A stretch of 64,000 bases of DNA from an uncultured Clostridia bacterium (GTDB taxonomy: Bacteria; Bacillota; Clostridia; Oscillospirales; Ruminococcaceae), in NCBI GenBank assembly GCA_944386475.1, contig CALXBH010000079.1:62001-126000 (forward strand), given 5' to 3'. Below are positions 31,901 to 38,887 of the stretch, piece after piece (within the stretch, counting starts at the first letter, position 1; each line of letters starts with the position of its first letter). The translations under genes and the position numbers were made by a program. The notes beneath the pieces are model-generated. The model saw only the letters and a list, made by a program, of their open reading frames with translations, was not told where the DNA came from and searched no databases.

Positions 31901-34388
31901 TGACGACATCGCGTATAAGCTCTTGCTCCAGCATGAGAATCCCTCCTGGCTGTACTCGGTAGACCAGGGCGCTACGACAGTTTGGGAGCGCTGGAATTCC
32001 TACACCAAAGCCTCCGGATTCGGCGATGTTTCCATGAACTCGTTTAACCATTACGCCTACGGCGCGGTGGCTGGATGGATGTTCCACCATATGGCGGGCA
32101 TCGGCTATGACACCGAAAATCCCGGCTTTAAGCATATCCTTTTAGCGCCGCAGCCCGACCAGCTGCTGGGATATGTCAATGCTTCCTATGATTCCGCCTA
32201 CGGCGAAATCATCAGCAACTGGAAATACGAAGACGGCAGTTGGATTTATGACGCAACCATCCCCGCCAACACCACCGCCACCATCTCCATCCCTGTGGAG
32301 GATGGCAAAACCCTTACCGTCAACGGGAAAGTTCCCGAAGCTGTAACCACCCAAGCGGATGGACTCCGCTACGCCGGAACGGAAAACGGCGTTGCCACCT
32401 TTGAAGCGGTGGCCGGCTCCTACCAGTTTACTACTGAAGTAACCGAGCGCTGCTACATCACCATTGTCAACGGAGATGAAGCTGCGCAGAGCACCGTATC
32501 GGTCAACGGCGGCGATTATCAGAACCTGTCCGTTACCCTGGAAGTCCCCGTGGGAGAATCGGTTACACTGGAAGCCAAACCGGTCAACGATGTGGATTAT
32601 GCATTTGCCAGCTGGGGCGGCGATATTACCTCCACCGAGGCTACGCTTACCATCACCCCCACTGAAAATCTTAACCTGGCGGTCAACAACGCTTGGATTG
32701 GGCTGGAAAACCTGGCGGAAAACCACACGGTAACCAGCAACTGTGCCTGGACGACTGCCGGCTGGGCTCCCCAGCACCTGGTGGACGGCATTTTGACCAC
32801 CGAGTCTGCCAGCGCGGGCTTTACCAGCCAGCAGAACAACTCGGCCAACGTGGACTACTGGATTGAGATTGATTTGGGCCAAAACACCGACTTTAACAAG
32901 ATCCATCTCTATCCCCGCTCGGATACGGTGGGCGTAAACGGCGGCGTTCCCTCCTTCCCCCGGGACTTCTCCTTTGAGGTCCGGCAGGACGGCTCCAGCG
33001 AATACACCACCATCGCCTCCTATACCGACTACGAAGGACAGCAGGGCAAGCCCTCTGTGTTTGAGTTTGACACGGTAAACGCCCGATATGTGCGCCTGCA
33101 CATCACCGAACTGGGCGAAGCGGCTCAGGCGGACCCCAACTACCGCTATGTCCAGTTGGCAGAAATGGGCGTTTATAACGCGGAAGAGCCCGCCCAAGTG
33201 GATAAATCCGCTTTGGAAACTCTCTACAACGATTTAAAGGATACCGATCTTGACCGGTATGAAGACGGCGAGGCGAAGGACAACTTTACTGCTCAGCTGG
33301 AAAACGCTCAGGAAATCCTCGCCAGCGACACGGCCACCCAGGGGCAGGTAAACAGCGCGGTCACCGCTTTGCAGGAAGCCTTTGACTCACTGGAGGAAAA
33401 ATCCGAAGAACCTGAACCGGTGGACAAAACGAGCCTGAAAGAGGCAATTGATGAAGCGAACGCCTTAAAAGAGACCGACACTTATCAAAACGCCGGGCAG
33501 CAGGCCAAAGAGGCCTTTGACAGCGCCTTAGCCGCCGCACAGGATGTCTATGACGATCCGGAAGCCACCCAGCAGGAGGTCGCCGCCGCACAGCTTAAAC
33601 TGGCCCAGGCGGCTGAAGGGCTGAATACCCCGGCCGGAGATAAAGCCTCCTTACAGGAGCTGTACGATCAGGTCAAAGGCACCGATCTAAGCGAATATGC
33701 CGACGGCGCGGCCAAGGAGAATTTTGAAACCGCTCTGGCCAATGCTCAGGCCGTCCTGGAGGACGAAAACGCCACCCAGGCGGAGATCGACAAGGCGGTA
33801 AGCGACCTGCAAGCGGCCTTTGACGCGTTGGAGAAGCCCTCCGGCGAGACGCCTGACAAGAGCCAGCGGGAAGATCTCCTTGACTGGTGCGGCGGGTATA
33901 CGCAAAATAACTACACCCCCGCGACTTGGGCCACCTTCGCCACAAGCCTTGCCGCCGCTCAGGAGGTATATGACGATCCTGATGCCACCCAGCAGCAGAT
34001 CGACACGGCAGTGGACGATCTCAACGCCGGTATGCTGCAGCTGGCGCTGAAAGCGGACAAATCCGCTTTGTCCGCCGCGCTGGAAGCGGCGGGACAGATT
34101 GATCCCAGCGGCTACACCAAAGAAAGCTACGCGGCCCTTCAATCGGTTGTCAATCGGGCCAACGAGCTGATGGCGGACGAAAACGCCACCCAGGCTCAGG
34201 TGGACGCGATCGTCCAGTCGATCACCACGGCGATCAACGGCCTGACTGCCACAGGCGGCCAGAACCAGACCCCCACGCCGGGCGGCAGTTCTCCCCAAAC
34301 GGGAGACGTTCCCCTGGCAGTGAGCGTTGCGGCTATTATGGCGGCCGGCGCTGCGGTCTTACTGGTCCGCAAAAAACGCAAAGCGTAA
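28989..34388 (+). CDS. cell-wall-anchored alpha-L-rhamnosidase (GH78), 1799 residues
   Basis: Secreted enzyme that removes terminal rhamnose from plant glycans, flavonoid glycosides or bacterial polysaccharides. Order: signal peptide (1-29), Ig-like domain (about 35-150), a LamG-like insertion (about 155-345), rhamnosidase N-terminal beta domains (about 355-670), (alpha/alpha)6 catalytic domain (about 690-1035) with TDCPQRDERQGWTAD near 731 holding acidic catalytic residues, a C-terminal beta domain, an InlB-like repeat (about 1154-1234), an F5/8 type C carbohydrate-binding domain (1240-1397) and five FIVAR-like helical repeats (1404-1760, each with an ATQ motif). It ends with SPQTG near 1767, a hydrophobic helix and KKRKA. 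The sorting signal has S in place of L. GGGAGG precedes the start; the gene is monocistronic. Confidence 0.92.
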   Translation: MKLHKRILALLLSMSLAATVIGPAQILASGAEGTKIVDLKTEDLTNPVGIDAANPTFSWKMESSVVGQKQTSYHIVVAEDRALTRVVWDDTQQSDLSVGIKYQGDELKSSTTYYWQVTVQDKDGAEVKSDIATFEMGLLDANAFDDTQWIGYTDSLSDTTTYTIDFDFIIDRLNQGFSFGMQNTGTFIMWQVNTADSDRVLLRPHFKENGTWTAYPGGPGNVQAVDVSDAVGYTSSEMIGKQIHERIEVDGATIRTYFGPSADNLTLASTYTHSEAVPLGTIGFRHENGENYEPARYDNIVVKDGEGNTLYENDFSSGTGDFTGNGNLQVVDGMLRIGDNGAGANELIFMHSENGSYLPAFRKTITPKQDLVSAKLYTSGLGVYESYINGERVGRQMEDGSVTYDELKPGFTQPGKRVFYNTYDVTWMLEPGKENVLSSIVTSGWWSGGVAGNYGKEDAYLAKLILTYSNGSQEVVNTDTTWKTSRASALQLADIFNGETYDARVDQSWMLPGYDDSDWGNVKINTEFTGEISAWSGSPITVREDLQQDVQSVTVYQGVTGATSSQHGKINVVRTYGDESFTLNPGETAVVDFGQNFAGWEAFEVEGEAGTTLTIEHGEILNDNNGEMSRGNDGPEGSIYNANYRTAIATTRYILNGKGVESYHPSFTFYGFRYIQITTDKPVTFHSMDGQVVTSVEEQETGFMETSDKDVNQLISNIRWGMYSNYLSVPTDCPQRDERQGWTADTQVFAEAGSYLGFSKSFLMKFMEDMRDAQLSNGNYPTTAPQARFIENGTLGWADAGVIVPYIVYMMYGDTTVITENWESMEKFMDYMTTTNKWGGDIVHGDWLSYESNDDQIKRMLGVSYYAWDALLMAEMAEAIGLEDDVNKYMAVYEDEKAFYQQNFINEDGTLVRGEQSVCLYALYLDLLPDENSVKAVTDQLTSNFERTGNRLQTGFLGTAIIMNTLTKIDHDDIAYKLLLQHENPSWLYSVDQGATTVWERWNSYTKASGFGDVSMNSFNHYAYGAVAGWMFHHMAGIGYDTENPGFKHILLAPQPDQLLGYVNASYDSAYGEIISNWKYEDGSWIYDATIPANTTATISIPVEDGKTLTVNGKVPEAVTTQADGLRYAGTENGVATFEAVAGSYQFTTEVTERCYITIVNGDEAAQSTVSVNGGDYQNLSVTLEVPVGESVTLEAKPVNDVDYAFASWGGDITSTEATLTITPTENLNLAVNNAWIGLENLAENHTVTSNCAWTTAGWAPQHLVDGILTTESASAGFTSQQNNSANVDYWIEIDLGQNTDFNKIHLYPRSDTVGVNGGVPSFPRDFSFEVRQDGSSEYTTIASYTDYEGQQGKPSVFEFDTVNARYVRLHITELGEAAQADPNYRYVQLAEMGVYNAEEPAQVDKSALETLYNDLKDTDLDRYEDGEAKDNFTAQLENAQEILASDTATQGQVNSAVTALQEAFDSLEEKSEEPEPVDKTSLKEAIDEANALKETDTYQNAGQQAKEAFDSALAAAQDVYDDPEATQQEVAAAQLKLAQAAEGLNTPAGDKASLQELYDQVKGTDLSEYADGAAKENFETALANAQAVLEDENATQAEIDKAVSDLQAAFDALEKPSGETPDKSQREDLLDWCGGYTQNNYTPATWATFATSLAAAQEVYDDPDATQQQIDTAVDDLNAGMLQLALKADKSALSAALEAAGQIDPSGYTKESYAALQSVVNRANELMADENATQAQVDAIVQSITTAINGLTATGGQNQTPTPGGSSPQTGDVPLAVSVAAIMAAGAAVLLVRKKRKA

Positions 34389-34402
34389 AATACTGCACGA
34401 CT

Positions 34403-34442
34403 AAAAAGCCTGGGGCCGCCAAATGGCGGTCCCAGGCTTTTT
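34403..34442 (+). terminator. terminator after the rhamnosidase gene
   Basis: AAAAAGCCTGGG pairs with CCCAGGCTTTTT, with an inner CCGCC/GGCGG and loop AAAT. T tract follows. Confidence 0.92.
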
Positions 34443-34443
34443 A

Positions 34444-34484
34444 TGTGACGTAGTCACGGTCAAATTTTAAAGATCTGCTATAAT
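34444..34484 (+). promoter_or_regulatory. thioredoxin promoter with Crp-like palindrome near -40
   Basis: An extended -10, TGCTATAAT (34476-34484), has no matching -35. In its place stands GTGAC-GTA-GTCAC (34445-34457), centred about 40 bases before the expected start of transcription. This is the place of a class II Crp/Fnr activator site. The half sites TGTGA/TCACG resemble Crp, with a spacing one base short. Confidence 0.55.
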
Positions 34485-34532
34485 AACCATATACCGGATA
34501 CGGTGTAATGATTTTGATAAAGGAGAATGACG

Positions 34533-34844
34533 ATGTCTGTAATAACGGTTACCAAAGAAAATTTTGAAGCGGAGGTTTTGCACGCGCAAACAACCGTACT
34601 GCTGGACTTCTGGGCTTCCTGGTGCGGCCCCTGCCGGATGGTTTCGCCGATTATCGACGAGATCGCCAAAGAGAATCCGTCCATCAGGGTGGGAAAAGTC
34701 AATGTGGATGAACAGCCGGAACTGGCCCAGGCCTTCCGGGTAATGAGTATCCCCACGCTGGCAGTCATAAAAGACGGGAAGGTAGTAAATCAGTCTGCCG
34801 GCGCCCGCCCCAAAGAGGCAATCCTCGCCATGTTAAACAGTTAA
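34533..34844 (+). CDS. trxA: thioredoxin
   Basis: A 103-residue thioredoxin with active site WASWCGPCRM and the cis-proline in MSIPTLAVIKDG. It reduces disulfides in cytoplasmic proteins. The start at 34533 is preferred to 34527 because AAGGAGA then has the right spacing. Its 3' end overlaps the convergent Crp/Fnr gene by 12 bases, so each stop region serves both genes. No thioredoxin reductase is next to it; the flavoprotein nearby could link to it in disulfide handling, but that is not shown. Confidence 0.95.
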   Translation: MSVITVTKENFEAEVLHAQTTVLLDFWASWCGPCRMVSPIIDEIAKENPSIRVGKVNVDEQPELAQAFRVMSIPTLAVIKDGKVVNQSAGARPKEAILAMLNS

Positions 34845-35510
34845 CGCACGCAGCTTTTGTTTATCAAGAATCTTGATCCCGCCCCGTGATTGTTCCACGA
34901 TCCCCTCGGCGGCAAAGTACTTGAGCATCCGGGACACCGCCTCCCGGGCAGAGCCCATATACCGGGCGATCTGCTCCTGTGTCAAGCGGATGACCGGCTC
35001 CCCGGTTTTGGCCATCTCGTCGTTTAAAAAGACGGCCAGGCGTTTGTCCAGGCTCATAAACATAATCTGCTGCATTACCCACATCACGTCGGAAAAACGG
35101 CTGACGGCGGTTTGCAGGGCAAAGTTTTCCACCAGCAGGTTTTGCTCGCTTAATTCGGCAAAGGTCTTCCCGCTGATAATCAGGCATTCGCTGTCCTCCT
35201 CCGCGTCCACGAACACGTCAAAGGTGATGGCCTTGAGCACGCAGGAAGCGGAAAGCATACAGATATCCCCCGGATACAGGCGGTAAAGGGTGACCTCTTT
35301 CCCCTCATCCGACAAAAGGTAGGCCCTGAGGCAGCCGGTTTTAACAACAATGCCGCCGGTGCAGTTCCCGCTGCCGCCGTGGATGTTCTGCCCTTTCTGA
35401 TAAACGGCGCTGACGGTATGGCGGCAAAAAGCTGCCTGCTCTGCGGAGGAAAGCTTGTTCCAAAAGGGGAAAACCTTTTCCAACACCGTTTGAAAATCTT
35501 GTGGCTGCAT
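34833..35510 (-). CDS. Crp/Fnr-family transcription regulator
   Basis: A 225-residue regulator with an N-terminal cyclic-nucleotide-binding-type beta roll (about 15-120, TLYRLYPGDICMLSASCVL) and a C-terminal winged helix (about 150-225, LTQEQIARYMGSAREAVSRML as recognition part, given here in name). There is no N-terminal cysteine cluster of the Fnr type, but the effector domain has three cysteines (GNCTGG, TGCLRA, SCVLK) that may sense redox state. The start at 35510 has AGGGAG 10 bases upstream; the long extension to 35705 runs over the divergent gene. It is divergent from the CoA-disulfide-reductase-like gene and convergent with trxA, and probably controls one or both. Confidence 0.88.
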   Translation of the reverse strand: MQPQDFQTVLEKVFPFWNKLSSAEQAAFCRHTVSAVYQKGQNIHGGSGNCTGGIVVKTGCLRAYLLSDEGKEVTLYRLYPGDICMLSASCVLKAITFDVFVDAEEDSECLIISGKTFAELSEQNLLVENFALQTAVSRFSDVMWVMQQIMFMSLDKRLAVFLNDEMAKTGEPVIRLTQEQIARYMGSAREAVSRMLKYFAAEGIVEQSRGGIKILDKQKLRALTV

Positions 35511-35529
35511 CTTTATAAAACTCCCTTCC

Positions 35530-35546
35530 GGTACCAAAAGGGTACC
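35530..35546. promoter_or_regulatory. candidate operator between the regulator and the flavoprotein gene
   Basis: GGTACC-AAAAG-GGTACC, a 17-base inverted repeat in the 73-base divergent gap. It lies 20 bases before the regulator start and 38 before the flavoprotein start. Use by the Crp/Fnr regulator is inference. Confidence 0.45.
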
Positions 35547-35583
35547 CTGCATCTTGCTAAAAAATAAAGGAGATGACCTTTTT

Positions 35584-37275
35584 ATGAAAACTGTGATTAT
35601 CGGGGGCGTCGCAGGAGGCGCTTCTGCCGCTGCCCGTTTGCGGCGCCTGGACGAATCCGCCGAGATTATCATCCTGGAGCGGGGCGAATACGTTTCGTTT
35701 GCCAACTGCGGCCTGCCTTACTACATCGGCGGCGCCATCAAGGAAAAAGCAAACCTTACCTTGCAGACGCCCCAGAGCTTCCGGGCCCGGTTTCGCATCG
35801 ACGTAAGGGTGCAAAACGAGGCCACCGCCATCGATCCGGACAGCAAAACCGTCACCGTCAAAGAGCTTGCCACCGGACGCGTCTATCAGGAAAGCTATGA
35901 CAACCTGATTTTATCCCCCGGGGCGGAGCCGGTCCTCCCGGATATTCCCGGCATCCACTCTTCCCGGGTGTTCACCCTGCGCAACATCCCCGACACGCTG
36001 AAGATCACAAACGCGATCGAAACCCTAAAACCCAAAGAGGCCATTGTGGTGGGCGGCGGCTATATCGGCGTGGAGATGGCGGAAAACCTAAAGCAGGCGG
36101 GACTTTCTGTCACCATTGTGGAATTATCCGACCACCTGATCGGCCCGCTGGATTACGATATGGCGGCGGACATCCACCGGCACATCCGGGAAAAGGGCGT
36201 CCAGCTCATTTTAAAAAACGGCGTGGAGAAAATTGAAGAAAAAAACGGCCGGCTGGCCGTCACCCTGCAAAAAGGGACGGTTACCGGCGATATCCTGATT
36301 ATGGCGGTGGGCGTAAGGCCGGAAACCGGCCTTGCCAAAGCCTGCGGTATCGCTGCAAACAAGCGGGGCTCTATCCTGGTAAACCGGCAGATGAAAACCT
36401 CCAAGGAGGGGATCTACGCGGTGGGCGACGCGGTGGAAATCGAGGATTTTGTCTTAAAACAGCCGGGCTTTATCCCTTTAGCCGGCCCCGCCAACAAGCA
36501 GGGGCGGATCGCCGCCGACAACATCTGCGGCATTCCCAGCGAGTACCGCGGCACTCAGGGCTCCTCCATATTAAAGATGTTTGACATGACGGCGGCCTCC
36601 ACCGGTATCAGCGAAAAAACCGCCGTCGCCGCCGGGATCGACTATGACAAAACCTACACCTATTCCGCTTCCCACGCCAGCTATTATCCCGGGGCGCAAA
36701 ACATGTCGGTCAAGGCGCTGTGGGACAAAAAGACCGGCGCTTTACTGGGCGCCCAGATCACCGGCTTTGAAGGGGTGGACAAACGCATCGACGTGCTGGC
36801 CACCGCCATCCGGCTGGGGGCCAAGGTGACCGATTTGACCCAGCTGGAGCTTTGCTACGCCCCGCCCTACTCCAGCGCCAAGGACCCGGTGAACATGCTG
36901 GGGTATGTGGCCGAAAATATCATCTCCGGGAAGATGGGCCAGTTTTTCTGGCACGACGTAAACACCCTTCCCCGGGACGGAAGCGTCACCCTGCTTGATG
37001 TGCGCACACCCCTGGAGGTCTCCCGGGGACATATCGAAGGCTTTCAGAATATCCCCCTAGACAGCCTGCGGGAGCATCTCTCAGAGATCCCCAAGGATAA
37101 ACCGGTTTATGTCCACTGCCACAGCGGCCTGCGCAGCTATATCGCCTGCCGGATCCTTACGGGCAACGGATACACCTGCTACAATCTGGCGGGAGGCTGG
37201 CGCCTTTATGAGTCGGTCATTCATGAGAAAACCGTTCCCGAATACATCTGCACCGAGTGTGAACGCCATGAATAA
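35584..37275 (+). CDS. CoA-disulfide reductase/NADH oxidase-like flavoprotein with C-terminal rhodanese domain
   Basis: A 563-residue fusion. The flavoprotein part (1-450) has the FAD motif IIGGVAGGASAAARL, the redox cysteine in SFANCGLPYYIGG (Cys42), the NAD motif VVGGGYIGVEMAE and the second FAD motif GIYAVGDAVE. The rhodanese part (about 460-550) holds the active cysteine in VHCHSGLRS. Such CoADR-rhodanese (CoADR-RHD, Npsr-like) proteins reduce CoA disulfides, polysulfide or persulfides with NAD(P)H. The tail CTECERHE adds two cysteines. The start at 35584 has GGAG 11 bases upstream. It overlaps the rhodanese lipoprotein gene by eight bases. Confidence 0.9.
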   Translation: MKTVIIGGVAGGASAAARLRRLDESAEIIILERGEYVSFANCGLPYYIGGAIKEKANLTLQTPQSFRARFRIDVRVQNEATAIDPDSKTVTVKELATGRVYQESYDNLILSPGAEPVLPDIPGIHSSRVFTLRNIPDTLKITNAIETLKPKEAIVVGGGYIGVEMAENLKQAGLSVTIVELSDHLIGPLDYDMAADIHRHIREKGVQLILKNGVEKIEEKNGRLAVTLQKGTVTGDILIMAVGVRPETGLAKACGIAANKRGSILVNRQMKTSKEGIYAVGDAVEIEDFVLKQPGFIPLAGPANKQGRIAADNICGIPSEYRGTQGSSILKMFDMTAASTGISEKTAVAAGIDYDKTYTYSASHASYYPGAQNMSVKALWDKKTGALLGAQITGFEGVDKRIDVLATAIRLGAKVTDLTQLELCYAPPYSSAKDPVNMLGYVAENIISGKMGQFFWHDVNTLPRDGSVTLLDVRTPLEVSRGHIEGFQNIPLDSLREHLSEIPKDKPVYVHCHSGLRSYIACRILTGNGYTCYNLAGGWRLYESVIHEKTVPEYICTECERHE

Positions 37276-37717
37276 CCGTCTTCCTCCCATTCTTGCGGCC
37301 GCTTTGCTGACAGCCGCCCTGCTGGCCGGATGCACCTCCTCTCCGGCGGAAAGCACCTCCCAAACGGGAGAGAGCTCCCCGGCGGAAATCGTTTCCCAGT
37401 CAGGGGACGGCTATCAGTCGGTCACTCCCCAGCAGGCAAAGGAGCTTATGGACTCTACACAAGATTATATCATCTTAGACGTGCGCACACAACCGGAATA
37501 TGACGAAGGGCATCTGCCGGACGCGGTACTGATTCCGGATACCGAGATCGCCTCCCGGGCTGAGCGGGAGCTCCCCAAAAAGGATCAGCTGATTTTCGTT
37601 TACTGCCGCAGCGGCCGCCGGAGCAAAAACGCCTCCCGAGAGCTGGCGGCTATGGGGTACACCAATATCAAGGAGTTTGGCGGCATTATCGACTGGCCTT
37701 ACGAAATCGTCCAGTAA
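37268..37717 (+). CDS. rhodanese-domain lipoprotein
   Basis: A 149-residue protein with a lipoprotein signal (LLTAALLAGC, lipidated Cys22), a serine/threonine-rich linker and one rhodanese domain (about 50-149) with active cysteine in FVYCRSGRRS. It is expected on the outer face of the membrane. It would handle sulfane sulfur outside the cell, while the upstream fused rhodanese acts inside. The eight-base overlap with the preceding gene shows coupled translation. Confidence 0.92.
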   Translation: MNNRLPPILAAALLTAALLAGCTSSPAESTSQTGESSPAEIVSQSGDGYQSVTPQQAKELMDSTQDYIILDVRTQPEYDEGHLPDAVLIPDTEIASRAERELPKKDQLIFVYCRSGRRSKNASRELAAMGYTNIKEFGGIIDWPYEIVQ

Positions 37718-37754
37718 CAGCGTTTTAAACCGTCCTGAGCCTATTTCCGCAAAA

Positions 37755-37776
37755 GGAAGGGCCTCGCCCTCCCTGG
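37755..37776 (-). terminator. terminator after the D,D-carboxypeptidase gene
   Basis: On the minus strand GGGAGGGC-GAG-GCCCTTCC followed by TTTT, with one G-T pair. It lies between convergent genes. Confidence 0.6.
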
Positions 37777-37792
37777 TATCAGAAGCTGCTTG

Positions 37793-38761
37793 CTACAGCC
37801 GGTTATAGACAGTCAAAGCGTCCAGCAGATGAAAAGGCTGCGTTTGATGACTGCCCTTCGCCCCGGCGGTAACCAGGATGTATTCCTTGCCGTCCACTGT
37901 GGCCAGGCTTGCCAGGCACAGACCGGCCTCGGCGGTGTAGCCGGTTTTTCCGCCCAGCAGTTCGCCGCCGGCGATACCCCTATTGTCCAGGCTGTCCAGC
38001 AGGCTGAACATACTGCTGTAAAAGGTAAAGCCCTCGGGGTGCTGCAAGGTAGGTTTGACGCTGTGCCGTTTAGCGCAAAAAATCTCCCGAAACGCCGGAT
38101 TATCCAAAGCATACCGAAGCAGAATAGCGATATCCTCCGCGGTGGAATAGTGGTTTTTATCGTGCAGGCCGGTGGTATTGCAAAAATGGGTGTTTTTCAT
38201 CCCCAACTCGGCGGCCTTCTCGTTCATCTTTTCCACAAACGCCTGATCGGAACCGGCCGTCTGCTGGGCGGCCGCCAGGCAGCATTCCGCCCCGGAGGGG
38301 AGCAGCATCCCATAAACCAGGTCGCTCAGCGTAACCTCCTCCCCGGGAGCAAACCCCGCCATCGAAGCCTCCGCTTCATAAAGGGGCGGAAAAATTTCTT
38401 CCGGGAGGCGGACGGTTCTGTCTAGATCCTCCGCTCCTTCGATGACTAGGATGGCGGTCATGATTTTGGTGAGGGAAGCGGGATAGATCCGCTCCTTCTC
38501 CCCTTTTCCGGCGAGGATTCCCCCTGTTTCAAGATCCGCTAAAACGGCGTGCGGGCTGTGCAGTCCCTCAAGCGGGGAAGCCGTTTCCCCTGTTTCGCCG
38601 CTGATACTGGAGATTCCCTTTAAATAGCCGGATAAATGTCCTGCCGTCATCCCCCATACACCAAGCAAAAAAGCGGTCAGAAGGATCACCGCCGTCACGG
38701 CGCATCCCCTCCGGCGAGAGCCGCTTTTTCTTCTCTGTTTGTTATTCATGTTCGGTACCAT
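37793..38761 (-). CDS. D-alanyl-D-alanine carboxypeptidase (penicillin-binding, DacA/VanY-D type)
   Basis: Removes the terminal D-alanine of peptidoglycan stem peptides. The 322-residue protein has a basic N-terminus, one membrane helix (about 20-40) and an S11 peptidase domain. SxxK is seen as PASLTKIMTA and KTG as GGKTGYTAEAG. The SxN motif is changed to SGA in LLPSGAECCL, an alteration seen in some members. There is no C-terminal amphipathic anchor of the DacA kind. It is next to VanS/VanR-like genes, on the same strand but behind a terminator, and could be their target, like VanY-D. Confidence 0.85.
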   Translation of the reverse strand: MVPNMNNKQRRKSGSRRRGCAVTAVILLTAFLLGVWGMTAGHLSGYLKGISSISGETGETASPLEGLHSPHAVLADLETGGILAGKGEKERIYPASLTKIMTAILVIEGAEDLDRTVRLPEEIFPPLYEAEASMAGFAPGEEVTLSDLVYGMLLPSGAECCLAAAQQTAGSDQAFVEKMNEKAAELGMKNTHFCNTTGLHDKNHYSTAEDIAILLRYALDNPAFREIFCAKRHSVKPTLQHPEGFTFYSSMFSLLDSLDNRGIAGGELLGGKTGYTAEAGLCLASLATVDGKEYILVTAGAKGSHQTQPFHLLDALTVYNRL

Positions 38762-38778
38762 GCCTTCCTTAAAGATTT

Positions 38779-38821
38779 AAAAGCTTCCCCTTTGTATCCA
38801 TTTTACAAAGGGGAAGCTTTT
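38779..38821 (-). terminator. terminator after the sensor kinase gene
   Basis: An 18-bp stem (38779-38796 with 38804-38821) with A and T tracts. Upstream on the plus side, TTAAGAAAAGC-CTAAGGAAACC (38850-38871) forms an 11-base direct repeat that may be a response-regulator site for the D,D-carboxypeptidase gene. Confidence 0.88.
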
Positions 38822-38887
38822 TGTGTTTTAATATTTTCTTGTTGGTTGTTTAAGAAAAGCCTAAGGAAACCGCACCGTATCCTGACG

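Noticed and set aside
32142-33197. 351-residue minus-strand frame within the rhamnosidase gene
   Set aside because: It is antisense to a convincing GH78 protein. GC-rich codon bias keeps the opposite frame open; no family motifs are seen.
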